The notes beneath the pieces are model-generated. The model was not told the DNA's origin and made no database searches. It saw nothing but the letters and a program-made list of their open reading frames with translations. The position numbers were made by a program, and so were the translations under genes. Of a stretch of 48,758 bases of DNA, positions 35,094-43,039 are shown in pieces (the first letter of the stretch is position 1; the number at the start of each line of letters is the position of its first letter). The stretch lies in NCBI GenBank assembly GCA_009926615.1, contig RFOM01000025.1, forward strand, positions 1 to 48,758. Reading direction: 5' to 3'. Origin of the DNA: Pseudomonadota bacterium (GTDB lineage: Bacteria > Bdellovibrionota_B > Oligoflexia > Silvanigrellales > Silvanigrellaceae).

Positions 35094-36249
35094 GTCGTTT
35101 TTCCTCCAGCATATTCACAAAAATTCCGAAAAGTGACTTTGCATCCTGAGGTCCCGGATTGCATTCAGGATGAAACTGCACGGAAAAGACCGGCTTTGAC
35201 CGGTGCATCATTCCGGCAACCGTGGAGTCGTTCATATGTCTGTGAGTCACCTCAAAACACTCTGAAATTGATTCTTCGACTACATGGTAATTATGGTTTT
35301 GAGAGGTCATCATGACCGTGCCGGCCGGTATTCCTGCCAGAGCGACCATCGATTTGACCGGATGATTTACGGCATGATGGCCAAACGAAAGCTTCTGCGT
35401 ATCTCCGCCGTACGCAAGTGCAATCAACTGATGACCAAGACAAATTCCGAACGCCGGCATGCGCGCCGAAAGTTCGCGAATCAGCTGCAAAATGCGTGTC
35501 GAACCTGCAAGCTGTTTCGGACACCCCGGACCATTGCTAATAAAAAGGCCATCCGGACGGATGGCCTCGATTTCAAGTAATGAAGCGTTGGGACCAACGC
35601 AATGAACTTCGAGTCCGCATGCCTCAAGATCATCGACAATCCCGCGCTTCATTCCGCAGTCAATGGCCACAATCCGGAATTTCGCACGACCGGCAGAAGC
35701 AAATTGAGAGGTGAACCTCAGGCCCTCTGTCTGCGATCCGGACATTCGCGGCCGATGATAAGAAAAAGACCTCATTTGAGAAACGAGGTCTTTGGAAGAA
35801 ATATCACCTGAGGCTTCAAGCTTGCCCCGCAAAGATTCGGGATCGTGATCTTCAGTTGAAAGTATTGCTTTCAGACAGCCCAGACTTCGCAATTTGAGCG
35901 CGAGCATGCGGGTATCTATTCCCGAGACGGCGCATTTTCCGGAATCGCGCAAAAAGGTTTCGAGTCCCTTCCGCGAGCGGTGGTTGTCGGCAATCACCGA
36001 AAAATCTTTGCAGAGAAATGCTTCGGCTGCCATGATTTTTGACTCAAGATCAAACTCGGTAATTCCCGTGTTCCCGATATGACTTGCGGTGAACAGTACG
36101 AACTGACCGGCATAGGAAGGGTCGCTGAGAACTTCTTCATACCCGCTCATCGCCGTATTGAAGACCAGCTCCGCTATTCGCTCCGAGGGCGTCCCATGGG
36201 CAAGGCCGCTCACAAAAGTTCCATCTCCGAGTAGAAGACTTGCACGCAT
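35077..36249 (-). CDS. carA: carbamoyl-phosphate synthase small (glutaminase) subunit
   Basis: 390 residues from ATG 36249; the nearby ATG 36255 lies directly against the GGAGG, so it is the less likely start. The N-terminal CarA domain (RASLLLGDGTFVSG, SGYEEVLSDPSYAGQFVLFT) is followed by the class I glutamine amidotransferase domain, with the nucleophile in FGICLGHQ and the histidine-glutamate pair in FSVQFHPECNPGPQD. It hydrolyses glutamine and passes ammonia to CarB. It is the first gene of the operon. A possible -35/-10 pair lies about 45 bases upstream; I saw no arginine or pyrimidine attenuator that I recognise. Confidence 0.97.
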   Translation of the reverse strand: MRASLLLGDGTFVSGLAHGTPSERIAELVFNTAMSGYEEVLSDPSYAGQFVLFTASHIGNTGITEFDLESKIMAAEAFLCKDFSVIADNHRSRKGLETFLRDSGKCAVSGIDTRMLALKLRSLGCLKAILSTEDHDPESLRGKLEASGDISSKDLVSQMRSFSYHRPRMSGSQTEGLRFTSQFASAGRAKFRIVAIDCGMKRGIVDDLEACGLEVHCVGPNASLLEIEAIRPDGLFISNGPGCPKQLAGSTRILQLIRELSARMPAFGICLGHQLIALAYGGDTQKLSFGHHAVNHPVKSMVALAGIPAGTVMMTSQNHNYHVVEESISECFEVTHRHMNDSTVAGMMHRSKPVFSVQFHPECNPGPQDAKSLFGIFVNMLEEKRHAGQN

Positions 36250-36583
36250 GGACATCCTCCGCGGTAGGTCCGGCCGGTTGATAAATTGATGGAGCCTATG
36301 GACGTGCAAAGATTGATGTCAAGCCCGAGCCAAAAGATCAGAGAAAATCACGTGAATCGCTGAGGCATCAAAACAACCGGCCCGCCGTCGAAGTGTGCTG
36401 CCGACACCTTTTTAAATATTCGTTCCATTTGGCTCTACCTGTTTTCATTCGCATCGGCAGCAGGGAGCCAATAAGCCAATCGCACTGATCATTTGTGCGA
36501 ATCAAACCAAAAATCTAAAGATTTCTGCAACAAATCCGAAAAGTGCGATTGTGTTGGAATTTAGTTTGCGGCGGAGCAGCATT
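36250..36583. other. 334-base divergent intergenic region with repeated GTGCGA half-sites
   Basis: The stretch lies between carA (minus) and the first island lipoprotein (plus). CAATCGCAC (36477-36485) has an exact reverse complement GTGCGATTG at 36543-36551, and a further GTGCGA at 36495-36500. AAATCT-AA-AGATTT (36511-36524) is a second perfect inverted repeat between them. These are close to the lipoprotein start and could be operators. No gene or RNA gene is visible. Confidence 0.5.
36294..36322 (-). promoter_or_regulatory. candidate promoter of the carA-carB-argF operon
   Basis: On the minus strand a perfect TTGACA (36322-36317) is followed after 16-17 bases by CATAGG/ATAGGC, a weak -10. 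It is the best match upstream of carA and would give a leader of about 40 bases. Confidence 0.4.
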
Positions 36584-37966
36584 ATGCGTCTCGTCTTGAA
36601 ATCAATAATCGTGCTGGCAGCAGCCTGCGCGCCTGAGCCTCCCGCAAAAACCGGATCCGGAGACGGCCAGACGCTCAATGCCAAGTCCGCATTGCAGCAG
36701 GAAACAGTCAGCTCGTCAGGCAAGCTTGCAGAGTTGAAGGCCCAGAATGCCGCATTGTGTCAGCGGGTCCAAAAACAGCGCAAAGAATGTCCCCTTGCCG
36801 CAGTGAGTCTCAAGCCCGATGATTCCCAAAAGCTGATGGCGTGCACAAGCGAAGCCGAAAAAGACACGCCGATTCCGTCCGATTTTGAAGTGGACATCAC
36901 GCTTCCCGCCAACACCAAGGCTGTGCTCAGCGCTAAAGAGGGACAGTGGCAAACACAGGCCTTGATGTCCGGCTCAGGGCAAAAACTCACATGGGCTTTG
37001 CGGTCAAAAGCAGATTGCGGTGCCTTTGCTCCGCGTTCGGCAACGCCGACCAAAGCTCCGCGCTTCATCGAAATCTCGGATCTTAGTGTCAAACTGCTCT
37101 CGGAAACCTGCGAAGATGAAAAAAAGACAGCCAAGCTTTCGGACATCGCAACTTTCTCGCTTTCGGTGAACGGCAGCAAAGTCCTCGACAAAGGCGACCT
37201 TCAGGAAGCCGGTAACGGTTTTCAAGTGGCAGTCACAAAACTGATTGAACTCCAGCAGGATGCCCGCTGCACTCTGCCTGAAGGAGAAATGAAAGAAATA
37301 AAAGCAAAAGCTGCGGCTGCAGGGAAGGCAGCAGCGTCGGCACCGCCGCCGGCCGATCTGGATGCGCAAATTGCACGTGAGTCATCTCGGAATGATCTTT
37401 TGGTCAAACAACTTTCCGGCGCCGAAAATATCGGCTGCTGGGGATACACCAAGATTAAAAAGCTGGAAGTCAAAATCGAAGGCGGGTCGGAACCGTTGTC
37501 GGGACGCGGTGAGGGTAACGCGCTGCAGGATGAAGGCAACGCGAGGGAATATGTCTTCGCATTCGGACAAAACCTGCTCCATACCGTCAACGATGTCGGA
37601 CAAAATGAAATCTTCAAAGCGGGCGGCAAACTTGTGATTGAGAGTTTTGCGGATCGCGAAATTCAGGAACTCCGCAATTTGCGCATCAAAAAAGGCGGAG
37701 TTGCTTTTCAGAACAACAACATCTGCAAGCCGTGTTTCCTTGGCATCGGGTGCTGGTGCGGATTCAGCCGCTTTGAGAAAGACATAAGATCGATGTCGAA
37801 AATAGAAATTTTTGCCAACGGCCAGCTCGTTTACCAAAAGTCACCGAAAAACCACAGATTTGAGTCCGGACGTCTTGTCTGGCCGCCGAATGACAACACT
37901 GAAAACATCCAGAACAGTCCTGAATTCGGAAAGCTGATGGCGCGCAAAGATTGTCCCGCCGAGTAA
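36584..37966 (+). CDS. lipoprotein with cysteine-rich conserved tail (first of two island paralogues)
   Basis: 460 residues from ATG 36584, which has GGAG seven bases upstream. The lipobox is LAAAC (Cys15). A heptad-like region with cysteines (AQNAALCQRVQKQRKECPLAAVSL) is followed by two beta-rich regions, an Ala/Lys-rich linker (KAAAAGKAAASAPPP), then GAENIGCWGYTKIKKLEVKIEG, and the tail NNNICKPCFLGIGCWCGFSRFEKDIRSMSK. It ends in NIQNSPEFGKLMARKDCPAE. The gene at 39235 shares this layout throughout, down to the final RKDCPAE. I recognise no known family. The clustered Cys pairs (CKPC, CWC) could be disulfides or a metal site. It is tail-to-tail with the beta-barrel-like gene, 6 bases apart. 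Confidence 0.82.
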   Translation: MRLVLKSIIVLAAACAPEPPAKTGSGDGQTLNAKSALQQETVSSSGKLAELKAQNAALCQRVQKQRKECPLAAVSLKPDDSQKLMACTSEAEKDTPIPSDFEVDITLPANTKAVLSAKEGQWQTQALMSGSGQKLTWALRSKADCGAFAPRSATPTKAPRFIEISDLSVKLLSETCEDEKKTAKLSDIATFSLSVNGSKVLDKGDLQEAGNGFQVAVTKLIELQQDARCTLPEGEMKEIKAKAAAAGKAAASAPPPADLDAQIARESSRNDLLVKQLSGAENIGCWGYTKIKKLEVKIEGGSEPLSGRGEGNALQDEGNAREYVFAFGQNLLHTVNDVGQNEIFKAGGKLVIESFADREIQELRNLRIKKGGVAFQNNNICKPCFLGIGCWCGFSRFEKDIRSMSKIEIFANGQLVYQKSPKNHRFESGRLVWPPNDNTENIQNSPEFGKLMARKDCPAE

Positions 37967-37972
37967 ACGCTT

Positions 37973-38992
37973 TCAGATGTCGGCGTTCCACGAAATTCCA
38001 AGAGTCAAAAGACGGGAATTTGTCTTAAGTTTACTCTTCGAAAAATCACTCAGCACAAAACCGTCCTGCGCAGCCGTATCACCAAGCTCAAACGTGTTCA
38101 GCTCGGCACTCCCGAGACTGGTTCCCAACATGAATCCGAAGTGGGGACCGACAAGAATCTCGTATCCGAGGTCGACTCCGAAGCGCGTACCGCTCGCCTG
38201 AAAGGAAAACGAATTCGGTTCATCTTCGACCTGACGTTTGACCCTGAGTTGCTGAACCGCAACTGAAGGGCCAAAATACAGCTGGCTGATCACGCTTCTG
38301 CCATGACTGACCTGAAAGGCATTGGCATCGATTCGTAAACCAAAATTTGTGATGTCCGTTCTCGGTTTATCCGAGCCGGTTACGGTTGCACGGCCCGAAA
38401 CATCACGCTGATTGTCGAGAGCTCCGCCATTCAGAAATATGACTGCGGACCACCAGCTTGAACTTCGGTAACCGAACAGATCAAAATAAATTCCGGTTTC
38501 CCACTTTTCAAGGTTCAATTGCGAGGCAGATGCCGGAGCACCGGTGACTTTGTTCTTGTGCCGTCCCACACCCAGCCGTCCGAATATTCCGGATTCCCAC
38601 ATCCGTTGTTTCGGAGTCCGGTTTCGGGAGTCATCCCCGCTCTCATTTTTCTGTTCGACTTTGGTATCGGCACGCTGGTCGTTTTTCTGGTCATTTTTCT
38701 GATCGTTTTTCTGGTCGTTGTTTTGTTGATTGTTGATATTGATGTTCATATTCGAAGGTGACTCAGCCTTTGTTCCGGCAGGCGATTCAACACCGTCGCG
38801 AATAGACTGAATCGTCCTTCTTTTGATCGTCACTCGACCCAGATCCGATGTATCGAGAACAACACTCTGCTCATCCATCGATACAATTGAGCCCTTGATG
38901 ACTGTCCCGTCTTTGAGCTGAATGGTCTCTGCCAAAGCTGTCTGTCCGGCGCAGGCTGCAAAAAAGATAAATAAACGACTGAGTGTCTTCAA
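37973..38992 (-). CDS. beta-barrel-like envelope protein with N-terminal LSm-like segment
   Basis: 339 residues from TTG 38992, chosen because AGGAG lies six bases upstream and a clean signal peptide follows (MKTLSRLFIFFAACAGQTALA); GTG 39022 gives a longer but less convincing start. Residues 22-57 (IQLKDGTVIKGSIVSMDEQSVVLDTSDLGRVTIKRRTIQSI) resemble the LSm-like or SH3-like repeat seen in some secreted bacterial proteins. An Asn/Asp/Gln/Lys-rich linker contains tandem NDQK units. The C-terminal 200 residues have alternating strands (GYRSSSWWSAVIFLNGG, ISQLYFGPSVAVQQLRV, LTLGISWNADI), like a small outer-membrane beta-barrel. Function unknown. Its position between two paralogous lipoprotein genes, on the other strand, suggests it belongs to the same envelope system. 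Confidence 0.72.
   Translation of the reverse strand: MKTLSRLFIFFAACAGQTALAETIQLKDGTVIKGSIVSMDEQSVVLDTSDLGRVTIKRRTIQSIRDGVESPAGTKAESPSNMNININNQQNNDQKNDQKNDQKNDQRADTKVEQKNESGDDSRNRTPKQRMWESGIFGRLGVGRHKNKVTGAPASASQLNLEKWETGIYFDLFGYRSSSWWSAVIFLNGGALDNQRDVSGRATVTGSDKPRTDITNFGLRIDANAFQVSHGRSVISQLYFGPSVAVQQLRVKRQVEDEPNSFSFQASGTRFGVDLGYEILVGPHFGFMLGTSLGSAELNTFELGDTAAQDGFVLSDFSKSKLKTNSRLLTLGISWNADI
38675..38722. repeat. four tandem 12-base repeats encoding NDQK units
   Basis: Copies of CTGGTCGTTTTT and close variants run at 38675, 38687, 38699 and 38711 (plus-strand view); on the minus strand they encode KNDQ units in the linker of the beta-barrel-like protein. Such low-complexity linkers can change length by slippage. 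Confidence 0.8.
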
Positions 38993-39095
38993 AGCTCTAC
39001 TCCTGACTAACAAAAGTTGCACATTATTAACACCTTAGCATTAAATTCAGCCGCTTGAATCTGCTTCAGTCAAGCCGGCAACGCTGCAAAAACCA

Positions 39096-39117
39096 ACGAA
39101 ATCGCTACTTATTTCGT
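39096..39117. promoter_or_regulatory. inverted repeat in the divergent AT-rich region
   Basis: ACGAAAT (39096-39102) and ATTTCGT (39111-39117) are perfect inverted arms around 8 bases. They lie in an AT-rich 242-base gap (38993-39234) between the minus-strand barrel gene and the second lipoprotein. An operator or leader stem is possible. I saw nothing else in this gap. Confidence 0.4.
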
Positions 39118-39234
39118 AAAAAATAAAATAAAAAACAGCAAAAAAACCAATACCTGAGGAACTTTACCCCCAACACCTAAAGAGCCGGCAGAAACAATCC
39201 GATACGCATTCAAATGTATTTGGGGGAATCCACA

Positions 39235-40620
39235 ATGATGCGTATGACTCTTTCATCGCTTTTCATTCTTTCGGCCGCGTGTTCGCCGGAGCCGCCGAGC
39301 ATACCTCAGAGCATTAAGAACATTCCGGTGGGCGCTGCCGCACTGAAAGCAGACTCCGGTGACAACTTCAAAAAATTTCTTGAACTGAAATCACAAAATG
39401 ACGCTTTGTGTCTGCGCGTGCAAAAGCAGCGTGTCGAATGTCCGGTGGCCACAACGAGCCTGAAACCCGAAGGTGAGCAGGAAGTTTTGGGCTGCGTCTC
39501 GGGTGTCGAAGAAGGCACCAAGTACGAATCAAATTTTGAAATGTCGATCAGTATCCCCTCCGGAACAAAGGCGATGCTGACGACCAAAAACGGCATGTGG
39601 CAAACCAATGCCGTGGGCAGCGGACAAAAGCAAAAGCTGACGTGGGGACCACGTTCCAAGTCCAACTGCGATTTGCTTCCGGCCCGCAAAAAAAGTCTGA
39701 CCCGCGCTCCGCGCATCATTGAACTCACCGACATGTATGTGCGGATTGTATCCGACAATTGCGACGACACACGCCAGTTTAAGGCCGATGACATCGGTTC
39801 GTTTTCATTGTCATTGAACGGAACAGAATTGTTTGACAAAGGCCAGCTGGCAAACTCTTCCGCCGGCGTTCAGGTTGAACTCAGCAAACTTCTCAAATTC
39901 CAGCAGGACCCCAAGTGCGCCGTACCGGAGGAAGAACTGGCCGCTCTCATGAGCAAAGCCAAGAGTTCAGCCTCTTCGAAGGCATCTGCCGGCAGTCCTC
40001 CTGCGGACCTCGATGCCCAGCTGTCGCGGGAAACAAACCGCAACGACATTATGATGAAGCAACTTCGCGGAGCCGAGAACATCGGCTGCTGGGGATATTC
40101 CACCATCAAAAAACTTCAGGTTAAAATTGAAGGCTCCGCTCTTCCCAATGCCAACCGCGGCGACTCGGGCGGCGCACTTCAAAACGCAGGAAACTCCAAG
40201 GAATATACATTCGAATTTGGCAACAACCTTGTTCACGTCGTACCGGATGAAGCCCAGACGGCAGTGTTCAGAGGCGGCGGCGGATTTGTGATCGGCAGTT
40301 TCGGCGAACGCGAAATTCAGGAACTTCGTCACCTGAAAATCAAAAAAGGCGGTGTCTCGTACCAGAATGACAGTTTCTGTCTGCCCTGCCCTTTGGGTAT
40401 CGGTTGCTGGTGCGGTTTCCACAGATATGAAAAGGACATTCGTTCAATCTCAAAGATGTCGATTCTTGCGAACGACCAGCTTGTTTACGAAAAGTCGGCA
40501 ATCTCGTTCACGTTTGCAGCAGATGCGCGTGTTTGGCCGCCCAACAACGGACTTGAAAACATTCAGAACAACCCCGCATTCGTGCAACTGATGAACCGTA
40601 AAGATTGTCCCGCTGAATAA
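39235..40620 (+). CDS. lipoprotein with cysteine-rich conserved tail (second island paralogue)
   Basis: 461 residues from ATG 39235, with GGGGGA seven bases upstream. The lipobox is LSAAC (Cys16). It parallels the 36584 gene: SQNDALCLRVQKQRVECPVATTSLKPEGE, the central strands, GAENIGCWGYSTIKKLQVKIEG, DSFCLPCPLGIGCWCGFHRYEKDIRSISK, and the end NIQNNPAFVQLMNRKDCPAE. By eye the two proteins are well diverged in the first third but strongly alike in the second half, so the C-terminal part is probably the working domain. No known family recognised. It leads into the VWA and three further lipoprotein genes, the first of which starts 26 bases downstream. Confidence 0.83.
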   Translation: MMRMTLSSLFILSAACSPEPPSIPQSIKNIPVGAAALKADSGDNFKKFLELKSQNDALCLRVQKQRVECPVATTSLKPEGEQEVLGCVSGVEEGTKYESNFEMSISIPSGTKAMLTTKNGMWQTNAVGSGQKQKLTWGPRSKSNCDLLPARKKSLTRAPRIIELTDMYVRIVSDNCDDTRQFKADDIGSFSLSLNGTELFDKGQLANSSAGVQVELSKLLKFQQDPKCAVPEEELAALMSKAKSSASSKASAGSPPADLDAQLSRETNRNDIMMKQLRGAENIGCWGYSTIKKLQVKIEGSALPNANRGDSGGALQNAGNSKEYTFEFGNNLVHVVPDEAQTAVFRGGGGFVIGSFGEREIQELRHLKIKKGGVSYQNDSFCLPCPLGIGCWCGFHRYEKDIRSISKMSILANDQLVYEKSAISFTFAADARVWPPNNGLENIQNNPAFVQLMNRKDCPAE

Positions 40621-40646
40621 GCGGACGGACTCTGAGGTGGACTGCG

Positions 40647-41795
40647 ATGAAGAACATCGGCTCACACATAGGTTTGGCTCTGGGGCTGGCTCTGGCTGCA
40701 TGCGCGCCGACTCAGTTCAAGTCGAGCAAAGATCTGAGTTCGCAAGTCAAAGTTCGGCCGGCCGGATTCGCAGACGCTGACGGGCGGGTGAATTTGGACT
40801 GCAATGCAACCGAGGTGGACGGTAACCGTTTCAATCAGGGGCAAAAGCCGACAGCGATCGGCATTCCGATGAACTGCCCGAAGTCGGCCAAGGGAGCTGC
40901 CGTTGAGGAACCCAACAAGTTTGATGCGGTTGTCATTTTGGACACGTCCGAAAACATGATGCAGCTCTCATCCGAAATAAAACCGCAAATCGTAAAAATT
41001 CTGACCAAACTGATTGCCGAAAACAAACTTGCCTCGCTCTCGGCAGTGTCGTTCCGCAACAAAATTGTCGCCAGCGTCACTGCATCCGATGTTGCAAAAC
41101 TGATCGCGGATATTGGCGGTGCATCTGAGGACTGGAGTCCCGCAGGATTCAAAAAAATTGAAGCGAATTCGACCGAGTGGGTAACCAATGATGCTGCAAA
41201 GGCTGTGTTCGCCGGAGTTGCCGAAGGAATCAAACTCATTCAGGCAGGATCGCAGCCGAACAAACTTATTCTTCTGGTGAGCGGTTCGACGGGCACCGGC
41301 GAGGATGGGATGAATGTTGGTCCTACGGCAAAACTCATCTCCGAGTTTTCCACCAAAGTGGCATCCGGCGCCGGTCAGTTCATTCTCAATTACGCCGCAA
41401 ACGAAAAAATGGCACGCGGACTTTCGTCATTTGATCCCAATCCGATTGAGCACCTTGATCTTTTGGCTTCGACTGCAGGAATTAATGCTCTGCGGGTGAA
41501 GATCCCGTCGGACCTTGGCGGCTGGAGCACGGCTCTGGGCACACGCACCGTTGCACCGCCTGCAAGTGACGAAGCCTGCCAACTTACCGGCTTTGAGGCG
41601 TCCGACGCAAACGGCGAACAGATCTTCAAAAAAGATGTGGCCAAGGCGGAATTGTCAGGCATGTTCGAAGCATCGCTTCCGGCTGCCGTTCCCGATGGCA
41701 AACTGACTCTCAAAATCAGCCGAAAATGCGCACGCTCCGGAGCCGGCACACAGACACTCAAAATATCCCTCGCAAAGGGAGGAGCTGCCAAGTGA
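40647..41795 (+). CDS. lipoprotein with von Willebrand factor A-like domain
   Basis: 382 residues. The lipobox is LAAC (Cys19). From about residue 92 a VWA fold is visible: FDAVVILDTSENMMQLSSEI (strand with Asp99, Ser101 and Asn103 at the MIDAS site), the alpha/beta alternation with LASLSAVSFRNKIVASV, and PNKLILLVSGSTGTGEDGMN where the second MIDAS loop would be, although the usual aspartate is not there. After residue 300 comes a beta-rich C-terminal domain with two cysteines. VWA domains mediate protein-protein contact; the incomplete metal site suggests a changed ligand mode. It follows the second paralogue by 26 bases and overlaps the next gene (GTGA), so it is the scaffold-like first member of a coupled set. 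Confidence 0.83.
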   Translation: MKNIGSHIGLALGLALAACAPTQFKSSKDLSSQVKVRPAGFADADGRVNLDCNATEVDGNRFNQGQKPTAIGIPMNCPKSAKGAAVEEPNKFDAVVILDTSENMMQLSSEIKPQIVKILTKLIAENKLASLSAVSFRNKIVASVTASDVAKLIADIGGASEDWSPAGFKKIEANSTEWVTNDAAKAVFAGVAEGIKLIQAGSQPNKLILLVSGSTGTGEDGMNVGPTAKLISEFSTKVASGAGQFILNYAANEKMARGLSSFDPNPIEHLDLLASTAGINALRVKIPSDLGGWSTALGTRTVAPPASDEACQLTGFEASDANGEQIFKKDVAKAELSGMFEASLPAAVPDGKLTLKISRKCARSGAGTQTLKISLAKGGAAK

Positions 41796-43039
41796 ACCTC
41801 AAAATGAAAACGTCATTGATAGCAGGATTCCTTTGCGCAGCCGGATGTACCGAAACTGCGACCAAACCGTTGTCTGCCAAATCGCTGAGTCTTGATTCCG
41901 TGCCTTCGCTTCCGCGCGTTGATCCCAAAACTCTCATTATCAGCGACATCAGCATCAGTCAGTTTACCAATCCCGATTTGGACGGCGCGTTGCAGCCATT
42001 GGTTGATTTTCGCTATTCGGGAACGGCTGAATACGTTGAAGTTATGACGTGTGTCGAAGGTACGGGTCAGTGCAGCCAGTCGAAAAATATTTTCCAGACT
42101 CAGTCAACGCTCGCCAACTCGCCCAACGGATCGGAAGTGGTCGTCAAACTCAGGGGATGTATCGACCCCGCCCGCTCAACCGGCTCCGGCAACTGCGGCG
42201 AATGGTTTCAGAAAACCTATACACAGTGGGCTGTCACGGACAAGGCTCTCGCGGCCATGATTCAGGAAGCCGAGGACATTGAAAGCGCAACCAAGGAACT
42301 TAAAGAAAGTCTTGAAAAACTTTTTAAGTTGAAGATGGAGCGCGCCAAAAAATGCACGCCGGCAACTGCAGAACAAAAGGCTCTGCTTGAAGCCGACAGA
42401 GCGTTTGTTGAGTCGATCGGCAAACTCGGACAGGGAGCCGTCGGACTTATTGCCAACACACTGACAATCAAAAACGGTTCAAAATGCGTTGAAGAGGAAA
42501 AAGCGAAGGCAGAAACTGCTGCTGCAGGCGAAACAAAAAATTCGCCCGAAAAACAGCCTCCCGCAGCGGCTGCAAGCCTCAATTTCCTGAGCGGGCTCTC
42601 GCAGGGAGGCTTACCAACCCTGCCAAATCTGAGCAGCGCAAATCTCAAAACGGTTGTCGACAAACTGACAGAAGGCGTCAACAGAAAAGCTGAGGCCGGA
42701 AATGCCGACGCAGAGGCGGCCAAAGCGTGTCTTGAGAGGAAGACTGCATCTGCATCCGGCGCATCGTCCGCTTCAGGTACATCGAAAAATGCTCCCGCAA
42801 GAGCCCCCGGAATTTCCATCACAGACGTTGCAAATGTCATCCCTGACATTTCGACTTCCATTTTTGACATTGCAAATGCGGACAGAGCCGTTGCCCTTGA
42901 AGGAATTTGCATCGCATCACTGGGTGAAAAGTTTGATGCGTCGCTCAGGGCAACCGAAGCTGCGGCTAAAGGCATGGCTGAAAGACTGCAGGAACGCCGC
43001 GCAGCGCTCAAAGCACGGGCCAAAGGAGCAGGTCAATGA
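41792..43039 (+). CDS. island lipoprotein of the VWA-linked trio (first)
   Basis: 415 residues from GTG 41792, which overlaps the previous stop (GTGA) and has GGAGGAG at seven bases; the longer frame is not needed. Lipobox CAAGC (Cys19). Residues 45-150 are beta-rich and match the two following proteins: VDFRYSGTAEYVEVMTC, then VKLRGC and NCGEWFQ. A charged helix (about 160-190) leads to a cysteine-flanked segment Cys188-Cys232 with GKLGQGAVGLIANTLTI. The rest is alanine- and serine-rich with long helices and low complexity (TASASGASSASGTSK), and ends KARAKGAGQ. Function unknown. It probably forms part of the complex set out by the VWA protein. Confidence 0.8.
   Translation: MNLKMKTSLIAGFLCAAGCTETATKPLSAKSLSLDSVPSLPRVDPKTLIISDISISQFTNPDLDGALQPLVDFRYSGTAEYVEVMTCVEGTGQCSQSKNIFQTQSTLANSPNGSEVVVKLRGCIDPARSTGSGNCGEWFQKTYTQWAVTDKALAAMIQEAEDIESATKELKESLEKLFKLKMERAKKCTPATAEQKALLEADRAFVESIGKLGQGAVGLIANTLTIKNGSKCVEEEKAKAETAAAGETKNSPEKQPPAAAASLNFLSGLSQGGLPTLPNLSSANLKTVVDKLTEGVNRKAEAGNADAEAAKACLERKTASASGASSASGTSKNAPARAPGISITDVANVIPDISTSIFDIANADRAVALEGICIASLGEKFDASLRATEAAAKGMAERLQERRAALKARAKGAGQ

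Noticed and set aside
42262..43023. 253-residue minus-strand Ala/Ser-rich frame
   Set aside because: A low-complexity antisense shadow of the alanine- and serine-rich lipoprotein 41792-43039.
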